Positions 26,434 to 36,780 of a stretch of 36,780 bases of DNA are shown here, piece by piece; the stretch's first letter is position 1; every line of letters begins with the position of its first letter. Location: positions 1 to 36,780 of the forward strand of contig WBXE01000002.1 in NCBI GenBank assembly GCA_008932955.1. Reading direction: 5' to 3'. The position numbers were made by a program, and so were the translations under genes. The DNA is from Verrucomicrobiota bacterium (lineage in GTDB: Bacteria; Verrucomicrobiota; Verrucomicrobiia; Verrucomicrobiales; Akkermansiaceae). The notes beneath the pieces were generated by a model. That model saw only the letters and a list, made by a program, of their open reading frames with translations, had not been told where the DNA came from and searched no databases.

Positions 26434-27419
26434 ATGAACACCCCCGCCATCCTCGAAGCCATCCGCAACGTCCGCATCCTGGTGATCGGCGACGTGATGT
26501 TGGACCATTACATCTGGGGCGACGTCAACCGCATCTCACCGGAGGCACCGGTGCCGGTGTTGCATGTGATGCGCGAAAGCCACAGTGCCGGGGGGCGGCC
26601 AACGTCGCCCTCAACGTCGCCGCGCTGGGCGGCCAGGCCTCGCTGATAGGCATGTTCGGGGAGGATGAGGCGGGCAGGCACCTCACCCGCATGCTGGGTG
26701 AGGCGGCCATCGACATCAGCCGCTGCGTCATCGATCCAGCGGTAGCGAGCATCGTCAAGACCCGCGTGGTAGCCCGCACCCAACAACTCTGCCGGATCGA
26801 CCGCGAGGCCGCACGCCACGCCTACGCGCTGGATGCCGCCGCGGGTATCGGCAAATTATTAGAAGCGGCGGTGGCCGCTGCCGATGCGGTCATCATTTCC
26901 GATTACGCCAAAGGGGTGGTCACCCAACCTCTGATAGATCAACTCCTCAGCTTGGCCTCAGCACGCGGCACGCTCGTCGCCGTGGATCCCAAACCCGCAC
27001 GCCACCTCAATCTGCGCGGTGCCGGCCTGCTCACGCCCAACCGCCACGAAGCGCTCGAACTCGCCGGACTGCCGGAGCCGGGACCGGGCGAAATTTATCC
27101 GTTAGCCGATGTCTGCCGGCGGATTCATGCCGCGTTTGCGCCCAAATGGTTAGTCATCACGCTGGGTGCCGACGGCATGGCGGTGAGCCGCGATGGCGAG
27201 GTGGCCCATCAGTTAGCCACCGAGGCCCGGGAGATATTTGACGTGTGCGGTGCCGGCGACACGGTGATAGCCAGCCTTACCGCAGCACTGGCCAGCGGTG
27301 CCGATGCGGTGGAAGCGGCCAGCCTCGCGAATCTAGCAGCGGGCGTGGTGGTCGCCAAAATGGGCACGGCCACCGCCACCGCACAGGAAATTCTCCACGC
27401 GCGGCAGACGGATCGTTAG
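26434..27419 (+). pseudogene. hldA: D-glycero-beta-D-manno-heptose-7-phosphate kinase (RfaE1/HldA), apparent -1 frameshift at a G6 tract
   Basis: ORFs 26434-26646 and 26652-27419 together give a full kinase. Adding one G at 26590-26595 restores [36 protein letters not shown]. Later motif CGAGDTVIASLTAAL is intact. Confidence 0.85.
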
Positions 27420-27479
27420 GCATTAGTGGCGGGCGGGCGGATATAGCGCCGGAATGTCACTTGTGCGAGATAAGGAGCC

Positions 27480-27497
27480 ACCCCATTCCTGGGGTGA
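27480..27497. terminator. Small hairpin caccccattcctggggtg between convergent hldA and ispG
   Basis: 6-bp stem CACCCC/GGGGTG with 6-nt loop. Confidence 0.35.
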
Positions 27498-27558
27498 TTG
27501 CGGAAGCGCAGTCCATGAAGGAGTGCTGCGGGCTCTCTACAGGGGCGAGCCTTCCGCC

Positions 27559-27578
27559 CGACGACACTAACGTCGTCG
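27559..27578. terminator. Hairpin cgacgac-actaac-gtcgtcg downstream of ispG
   Basis: 7-bp perfect stem just beyond the ispG stop codon. Confidence 0.4.
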
Positions 27579-27582
27579 CTCC

Positions 27583-29439
<1,857 letters not shown>

Positions 29440-29512
29440 TGCATAACCGAAAAACCGCAGTCCGGCAACGCCAACGGCGCATTCTTTCTCTCATGCCGGA
29501 ACGCTGTTGGCG

Positions 29513-29535
29513 ACATGGTGACAGATAAATAGTAG
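29513..29535. repeat. Interspersed 23-mer acatggtgacagataaatagtag
   Basis: Exact reverse complement of 13743-13765. Confidence 0.85.
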
Positions 29536-29556
29536 AGAATTCTATTCATTGAAGGT

Positions 29557-29610
29557 TTCAGTGATAATCAGTACCTCAGTGGTAAAAAACCGTCGCCAAC
29601 CATCCCAAAA
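29557..29610. repeat. Half copy of the MITE-like element at 2111-2225
   Basis: tcagtgataatcagtacctcagtggtaaaaaaccgtcgccaaccatcccaaaaaa compares with 2184-2225 gcaatcagtacttcagtggtaaaaatcgtcactaaccatccccaaaaaa. Confidence 0.7.
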
Positions 29611-29804
29611 AATCCCTCACTTGACCCCACATGCTTGGCCGCGAGCTCAGGATTTTTGTTTGACTTGTGCGAGATTCCCGCATATCCCATCCTCTCCCCC
29701 TCGGCGGGGTTCTGGTCGAGTCTTGATTTTCGCCGCCTCGCGCGCCATCAATCACCACCCCACAGGCGCTGCCGAGCCAATCAATTTTTTCACAAGTCTT
29801 TGCT

Positions 29805-30860
<1,056 letters not shown>

Positions 30861-30873
30861 GCAGGTCCCGGCC

Positions 30874-31689
30874 ATGAAGCCGCTCAATCTTATTGCCATC
30901 CTGCTCTTTATGAGTGGGGCCGTTTGGGCGCTCACCCGCAGTGAGCGCTCCGTGCGCGAGATCCAACGCGGCTATTTTGGCGCGATCGGCCCCTTCCTCA
31001 AGAGTGGCTCGCAGACCGAAGCCTACGCCCGCAGCTTCCTCGATGAGGTCCAGCATTCCAAAGTCTTGGAGGCCGAAATCGCCACCGTTAACCGCGAAAT
31101 CGGCCGCCTCCATATCGTCGAGTCCCGCTACCGCGAACTCGAACGCGAAAACACCCAACTCCGCCATGCCCTGGATTTCAAAAAGACCTCCAGCTTCAAT
31201 GTCGCCGCCGCTCAGGTCATCCGCCGCCAGCCCACCACGTGGTGGCAAACCGTCGAAATCGACGTCGGCGAGGAACGCAACATCTGCAGCCAACTCGCCG
31301 TGCTTTCCAACGAGGGACTGGTGGGCATCATCGACCGCCCTGCGAAGGACCGCTCATCGGTTATTTTACTAACCGACGAAGCATGCCAAGTTTCGGCCAA
31401 GGTTGAGGACAGTCCCGAGGTGGGCATTCTCAGCGGCCAGCGCGGCCAGTTTGAAGGCGCGCCGCTGCTGCGGCTAAAGTTTTTATCGAAGAATGCCGCG
31501 CTGCACTCCGGCCAGCGCGTGTTCACCACCGGCCGCGGAGGGATTTTCCAGGCCAACATCCTCCTTGGAACCATCGTGTCCGTCGAAAAGGGCGCCGAAG
31601 ATTCCGAAGCTCTCGTCCGACCAGCGGTGAACTTCGCGGATCTTGGCACGGTGTTTGTCGTGCTATCCAAAGAGCCCCTGAAGAAGTGA
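30874..31689 (+). CDS. mreC: Rod shape-determining protein MreC
   Basis: Position after mreB; N-terminal TM, coiled coil (ELERENTQLRHALDFK), NEGLVGIIDRPAKDRSSVILLTDEACQVSAKVEDS. Confidence 0.88.
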   Translation: MKPLNLIAILLFMSGAVWALTRSERSVREIQRGYFGAIGPFLKSGSQTEAYARSFLDEVQHSKVLEAEIATVNREIGRLHIVESRYRELERENTQLRHALDFKKTSSFNVAAAQVIRRQPTTWWQTVEIDVGEERNICSQLAVLSNEGLVGIIDRPAKDRSSVILLTDEACQVSAKVEDSPEVGILSGQRGQFEGAPLLRLKFLSKNAALHSGQRVFTTGRGGIFQANILLGTIVSVEKGAEDSEALVRPAVNFADLGTVFVVLSKEPLKK

Positions 31690-32270
31690 CCCGCTACACG
31701 CTCATCACTGTACTGTTAGTGCTGGCCAGCTTCGTGGTCCAGCAGTTCTTGCCCGCGCTCACCGCGCTGCATCATTCACGCGTGCTGTTAGTGCAACTGG
31801 TGTTCCTATGTGCGGCGGTAACCGTGGGACAACCCACCATGCTGTTGCTGGCGTTTGTGTGTGGTTTCCTGTGGGATGCGCAGTGTTCCATTGGGGCCCA
31901 CGGAGGGGATCCGGAAATCTATAGTCAACCGGTCGAATCGCTGCGCTTCGGTTATTCGATCCTGCTGTTTGGGGCGATGGGCTTTCTGATGCAAGGCATC
32001 CAACCGCTCTTCAAACAAGGCAAGTGGTATTTCTCGGCGCTGCTCTCCGGGATCGCCATCTTGCTGTATCTGGCCGCCGAATACCTCATCATCACTTTCG
32101 TGCGCGGCAACTTCATCTTTACCAAGGCCACCGCTTTGCAAATGGCTTACACCGCGCTGCTCACCATGCTGTTCTCACCGCTGGTGTTCTGGATTCTCTT
32201 CCGCATCGCCAGTTGGTGCCGCCACTCGATCAACCCAGAGGCCGCTAAAAAACGCCGACGCCATTTCTAA
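31686..32270 (+). CDS. mreD: MreD-like membrane protein
   Basis: Multi-TM 194-aa protein, GTG start overlapping the mreC stop, between mreC and mrdA. Confidence 0.7.
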   Translation: MTRYTLITVLLVLASFVVQQFLPALTALHHSRVLLVQLVFLCAAVTVGQPTMLLLAFVCGFLWDAQCSIGAHGGDPEIYSQPVESLRFGYSILLFGAMGFLMQGIQPLFKQGKWYFSALLSGIAILLYLAAEYLIITFVRGNFIFTKATALQMAYTALLTMLFSPLVFWILFRIASWCRHSINPEAAKKRRRHF

Positions 32271-32275
32271 CCTAC

Positions 32276-34435
32276 ATGGAACCGAGCTACCGCATGCGCC
32301 TCTACCTGCTCACAGCACTCGTGCTGACGGGCTTCGGCGTATTGCTTAACCGCTTGTATGATTTCCAGATTAAACGCCGCGATGAATTTTTGCAAATGAT
32401 CCCCGGCAACAGCACCGTCAGCGTGCGCGAACCGGGGATCCGCGGCGAAATCACCGACCGCAACGGCATCCTGTTGGCCCGCAACTTGCGCAACTACGAA
32501 ATTTCCTTCAACCTCGAGGAAATCCACAAGGCCTATAAGTTGCAACATGCCGCCGATCCGGCACTCAAACGCCTCAGTAAAAAAGACGGCGTGGAGCGGC
32601 TGGAGGAGGAAAAAGACATAGTTCAAATCGTCAACAACTGGACCATCAAACGCTTCGACGAGCTCGGACTAACCAAAAACTATAATGCCGGCGCGTTGCG
32701 CACCCATTATCTAACGCACCGCGGACTGGTACCCTTCAGCTACCGCACCGATCTGACCTACGATGATTTTGCGCGCTGCGCCGAGCACAATCTCGAGTTA
32801 CCCGGCGTCTATCTGAGCACCCGGCCGCTGCGTCAATACCCATACGCTGCCTTGGCCAGCCATGTCCTCGGCTACATCAAGCCATGGGAACCGGCGGACA
32901 TTCCCGAGAGTGATAAACGCCTGTTCGATCATTACATCGGCGACGCCAAGGGCATCGCCGGCATAGAGCAAAGCATGGACGCGATCCTGCGCGGTCCGGA
33001 GGGCCAGAAAAAACTCCTCAAGGATGAGAAAGGCCATGTCATCCGCATGATCGGCTACACCAAGCCGGGCATCGGCGCCAAACTCACCCTCGCCATCGAT
33101 GCCCGCGCCCAACTCCACGTCGAAAATGTCCTCCGCCGCGCCGGTCGCGCCGCCGCCGTCGTCATGGACGTGAACACCGGCGAGGTCATCGCCATGGCTG
33201 CCATTCCGGATTACAATCCCAACGATTTCATACCCTCCATCTCGCGTGCCCGTTGGAAAGGCTATCTGGATAACCAGAAAATGGATCCATTTTCCAACCG
33301 CGCGATCAAGCCGTTCACCCCGGGCTCCACCTTCAAGCCGCCCACCGCCATCTCCGGCGCCCTCGAAGGCATGGCCAACCGCGTGTTTTCCTGCGATGGC
33401 TATATCTTGTTTGGCAACATCAAAATCGGTTGCTGGATTTGGAACCAGCACCGCAGCAGCCACGGCTCGCTCACCCTGCCCAAGGCGATTCAACAATCAT
33501 GCAATCCCTATTTCATGAAACTCGCCAATACCATCGGTTGGAAAGCCATGGTCACCGGCTTCCAGATGCTCGGCCTCGGTAAACCCACCGGTATCGAACT
33601 GCCCGACGAATCCGCCGGCACCCTACCCGGCAGCCCCGCTTGGCGTGCCGCCAATCCCGCCGCTTCGATGACCCCGGCCATCACCGCGATGCTCGCCATC
33701 GGCCAAGCCGATGCCATGGCCACCCCGCTACAACTCTGCGCCATGACGGCTAGCATCGCCAACGGTGGGAAATACTATAAGCCGCGGATTGTCAAATCGG
33801 CCACCGCCGTCGATGGCCATAGGATCATTGAGGACAAGCCCGAGCTCAAGGTTGATCTGATCGCTGCGGGGGTTAAGCCCGCCGATTTAGAACTCCTCCG
33901 CCACGGCATGTGGATGGCCGTCAACAACCCGGGCGGCACCGCCTCCCGAGTGAAAATCCCCGGCATCGAACTCGCCGGCAAAACCGGCACCGCCCAAACC
34001 ATCGATGACGGGAAAAAATCCAACAATTCATGGGTCATTTGCTTCGGTCCATATGACAAGCCGAAGTATGCCGTGTGCGTGCTGGTGCAAAACGGCGGCT
34101 CCGGCGGCAAAGTATGCGGACCGCTGGCGAACCTAATTTTGCGCGGCCTCTTTGCCCAGGACGACGGCATCAAGCTACCTCTCAAACCCCAGAGCGCCGT
34201 GCCCGGCAACACCAACCGCATCGAGGAAATCGTCATTCCCAAAGATGACCCGCTCGTCACCCCAGGCAGCGAGGATGCCGACGGCAGCGGCGAAACCGGC
34301 GAGGAAGTCGAAAACCTTGAGGCTCCCACCGCGCCCGCCACCACCGCTCCTCTCATCCCCTCTCCCGTCATCACCCCAGAAGTAGACGAGGATGGCACCG
34401 TCATCCCTCGCGCACAACCCGTCACCGAACCCTAA
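32276..34435 (+). CDS. mrdA: Penicillin-binding protein 2 (class B PBP, transpeptidase)
   Basis: PBP dimerisation region; SxxK as GSTFKPPTA, SxN as SCN, KTG as LAGKTGTAQ. Confidence 0.93.
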   Translation: MEPSYRMRLYLLTALVLTGFGVLLNRLYDFQIKRRDEFLQMIPGNSTVSVREPGIRGEITDRNGILLARNLRNYEISFNLEEIHKAYKLQHAADPALKRLSKKDGVERLEEEKDIVQIVNNWTIKRFDELGLTKNYNAGALRTHYLTHRGLVPFSYRTDLTYDDFARCAEHNLELPGVYLSTRPLRQYPYAALASHVLGYIKPWEPADIPESDKRLFDHYIGDAKGIAGIEQSMDAILRGPEGQKKLLKDEKGHVIRMIGYTKPGIGAKLTLAIDARAQLHVENVLRRAGRAAAVVMDVNTGEVIAMAAIPDYNPNDFIPSISRARWKGYLDNQKMDPFSNRAIKPFTPGSTFKPPTAISGALEGMANRVFSCDGYILFGNIKIGCWIWNQHRSSHGSLTLPKAIQQSCNPYFMKLANTIGWKAMVTGFQMLGLGKPTGIELPDESAGTLPGSPAWRAANPAASMTPAITAMLAIGQADAMATPLQLCAMTASIANGGKYYKPRIVKSATAVDGHRIIEDKPELKVDLIAAGVKPADLELLRHGMWMAVNNPGGTASRVKIPGIELAGKTGTAQTIDDGKKSNNSWVICFGPYDKPKYAVCVLVQNGGSGGKVCGPLANLILRGLFAQDDGIKLPLKPQSAVPGNTNRIEEIVIPKDDPLVTPGSEDADGSGETGEEVENLEAPTAPATTAPLIPSPVITPEVDEDGTVIPRAQPVTEP

Positions 34436-34475
34436 CAGACTCACTCTAATCAAACACTCTAACATAATACCAACC

Positions 34476-36065
34476 ATGATTCAACGCATTAAACGCCTCC
34501 TCGGCATCGGCAAGCCCGACCCCTCACGTGGCAACAGCATTATCGTCAACGTCGAAAAACTCGAACGTCGCGTCGCCCTCCTCGAAGATGGAGTCCTGGA
34601 AGAATACACCGTCGAACGCGAAGGTGACCAGAATATCGTCGGCGGTATCTTCAAGGGCCGCGTCAAAAATATCGAGCCCGGCCTCAAGGCCATGTTCGTC
34701 GATATCGGGCTGGACAAAAATGCCTTCCTGCATTTTTGGGATGCCATCCCAGCCGCGCTGGATGCCGGCCTGGAGGAAATCCAACGCGAAAGCCATAACA
34801 AGCGGCAGCAGAAAAAAGTCACTTCCAAGGACATTCCCGATATCTATCCGGTGGGCTCGGAGATTGTCATCCAAGTATCCAAAGGCCCGATCGGCACCAA
34901 GGGCCCGCGGGTGACGACCAACATTTCGCTGGCCGGCCGCTATCTGGTGCTCATGCCCTACACCGAACAATTCGGCATCTCGCGTAAAATCGAGGATCCC
35001 GCCGAACGCCAACGCTTGCGCAAAATCGTCCAGAAACTCTCGGTCCCAGAGGGCATGGGCATCATCATGCGTACCGTCGCCTCAGGCACCCGCGCCCGCC
35101 ATTTCGTTAGGGACCTCGCCATGCTGCTGGAACAGTGGGACCAAATCGAGGAATGCCGCGTCAATTCACCCACGCCCGCCTGCATCTTCCAGGAGCCTGA
35201 TTTGATCGAGCGCACCGCCCGCGATTTCCTAACTGACGAGATCGACCAGATCATCTGTGATGACGCCGCCACCACCGAAATCATCCGCGAAATCGCCGGC
35301 AAAATCTCCCGCCGTGCCAAACGCCGCGTCCACTATCTGCCCTCCGCCACCCAACCGATTTTCGAACGGGTCAATATCCAGAAGCAAATCGACGAAGCCT
35401 TCTCGCGCCAAGTGTGGCTACCTTGCGGCGGTTATATCGTCATTGACGAAACCGAAGCACTCATCTCCATCGACGTGAACACCGGCCGCAACCGCGGCTC
35501 CAAGGATGTGGACCGGATGATTCTGGAAACCAACGTCGAAGCCGCCCAGGAAGTGGCCCGCCAACTGCGCCTGCGCAACATCGGCGGCTTGGTGGTGGTT
35601 GACTTCATCGACATGCGCCATCGCAAGGACCAACAGACGGTGTACAAAACCATGCGCGACCGGCTTAAAAAGGACAAGGCCAAGACCCAGGCGCTGCAAA
35701 TTTCGCCGGTGGGGCTGATGGAAATGACCCGCCAGCGACTCAACGAATCGTTGCGCGACTCGATGTATGAACCCTGCCCATACTGCCAGGGCCGCGCTCG
35801 CGTCAAGACACCGATGACCATGTCGGTTGAGATCCAGCGCCGCCTCAATACGGTCATCCAAAAGCATCGCGACACCCTTGGCGACATCATCATTGTGGTG
35901 AACAGCGACGTGCTCAACCGCTTCAAGAGTGAGGACGCCAAACTCCTCGTCGAACTCGAGCGCTCGCATTCCGGCCGCCTCATCTTCCGCTCCGAACCGT
36001 CCCGCAACCGCGAACGCTTCGCCATCATCGACGCAGCAACCGAGAAAATCATCGATCAAGCCTGA
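34476..36065 (+). CDS. rng: Ribonuclease E/G family
   Basis: S1-like N-terminus (NIVGGIFKGRVKNIEPGLKAMFVDIGLDKNAFLH), ALISIDVNTGR, NIGGLVVVDFIDM, CPYCQGRARVK. Start ATG at 34476. Confidence 0.94.
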   Translation: MIQRIKRLLGIGKPDPSRGNSIIVNVEKLERRVALLEDGVLEEYTVEREGDQNIVGGIFKGRVKNIEPGLKAMFVDIGLDKNAFLHFWDAIPAALDAGLEEIQRESHNKRQQKKVTSKDIPDIYPVGSEIVIQVSKGPIGTKGPRVTTNISLAGRYLVLMPYTEQFGISRKIEDPAERQRLRKIVQKLSVPEGMGIIMRTVASGTRARHFVRDLAMLLEQWDQIEECRVNSPTPACIFQEPDLIERTARDFLTDEIDQIICDDAATTEIIREIAGKISRRAKRRVHYLPSATQPIFERVNIQKQIDEAFSRQVWLPCGGYIVIDETEALISIDVNTGRNRGSKDVDRMILETNVEAAQEVARQLRLRNIGGLVVVDFIDMRHRKDQQTVYKTMRDRLKKDKAKTQALQISPVGLMEMTRQRLNESLRDSMYEPCPYCQGRARVKTPMTMSVEIQRRLNTVIQKHRDTLGDIIIVVNSDVLNRFKSEDAKLLVELERSHSGRLIFRSEPSRNRERFAIIDAATEKIIDQA

Positions 36066-36082
36066 GCCACTCCGCCGTTAGT

Positions 36083-36160
36083 GCGCGCCGTGGCTGCGCG
36101 CCTCGGGCGGAGTCCGTGCGTGCCGCGTCTCGCGGCGCGCGCCTGTGGCCTGCCCATGCT
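36083..36160. repeat. Palindromic interspersed repeat (copy C)
   Basis: gccgcgtctcgcggc (36122-36136) is identical to the reverse complement of 28474-28488. Flanking cgtggctgcgcgcctc and ggcctgcccatgc resemble 11326-11385. Confidence 0.55.
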
Positions 36161-36416
36161 TGAACAACGCGCTGAGACTGTATTCGTTGCGCATGGGCGC
36201 CGCGGCCAGGACGCCTGGCGCCACGACCGCATCGAACACCTCCCCCTGAACCCGGACTACGGTCCCATCCCCGTCGCCCCCACGAAGGCCCGGAAATGGT
36301 GGTGGCCGGCGAATGGGTTTCCTCAATCGACTGAACCATAAACCGAAACAAAAACGACATTTTCGCCATTCTGATTCCTCTCGTCCTTTGGCCTTTCATC
36401 TCCAAAAGAAAATAAC

Positions 36417-36780
36417 ATGGCACTAGCTGAAACCATCGCAGACATCACTTCGCGGCTCCAGCAGGGACGCTTTCCTAACGAACAGGCGATTTCTCAGGGC
36501 ATTGTTCTTCGACTCCTTCAAGAGCTCGGCTGGGATGTATACGACACCAATATCATCTGGCCCGGATTTCAGACTGGTGAGGGTCGTGCAGACTTTGCGC
36601 TCTGTCATCCGCCATCTAAACCAGCTGTTTTCATTGAGGTAAAGCAACCGGGGAAGGCAGAAGATGGTGTTCGGCAAGCATTGGAGTATGCCTTCCACAC
36701 TGGTGTTCCATTCATCGTGCTTACCGATGGCAAAACCTGGTCGTTTTACCTACCTGCGGAACAGGGCAGCTACGAGGATC
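36417..36780 (+). CDS. Type I restriction HsdR N-terminal-like (HSDR_N, PD-(D/E)XK) nuclease, 5' partial
   Basis: Hand translation: MALAETIADITSRLQQGRFPNEQAISQGIVLRLLQELGWDVYDTNIIWPGFQTGEGRADFALCHPPSKPAVFIEVKQPGKAEDGVRQALEYAFHTGVPFIVLTDGKTWSFYLPAEQGSYED. Open to the window end, so absent from the ORF track. Confidence 0.88.
   Translation, partial: MALAETIADITSRLQQGRFPNEQAISQGIVLRLLQELGWDVYDTNIIWPGFQTGEGRADFALCHPPSKPAVFIEVKQPGKAEDGVRQALEYAFHTGVPFIVLTDGKTWSFYLPAEQGSYED

Noticed and set aside
32798-33496. 232-aa minus-strand ORF inside mrdA
   Set aside because: Antisense shadow; the sense strand carries the PBP motifs SxxK, SxN and KTG.

Overview
This is a high-GC bacterial chromosome segment. 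Gene content and protein style suggest Verrucomicrobiota or a relative, but that is inference only. Most of the window is well-organised core metabolism. In order it carries: an L-rhamnose locus (rhaT, rhaA and an overlapping L-fucose/L-arabinose-isomerase-like gene); a DEAD-box helicase; a pyrimidine/purine cluster (purD-pyrR-unknown membrane protein-pyrB, then pyrC) on the minus strand; a slipin/NfeD pair; a YebC-family regulator; tRNA-Pro(TGG); a Prc-type S41 protease; a DUF2167 protein; glutathione peroxidase; a two-domain AsnC/siroheme-decarboxylase-like protein; an aldo/keto reductase; a DapA-family/ALDH pair; an LPS heptose cluster (hldD-gmhA-hldA, kinase frameshifted); long-form ispG; and mreB-mreC-mreD-mrdA-rng. 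The right edge holds the start of an HsdR-N-type nuclease that the ORF track misses because it runs off the window. Most of the unusual signal is between or inside these genes: several families of palindromic or interspersed repeats (one apparently inserted in frame inside ispG), a perfect 31-bp inverted repeat with TGGGGTCAG termini, a G6-tract frameshift in the heptose kinase, an in-frame-stop DUF4143 remnant beside tRNA-Pro, and a large soluble insertion in RhaT. I did not see a CRISPR array, rRNA genes, or an intact IS element.
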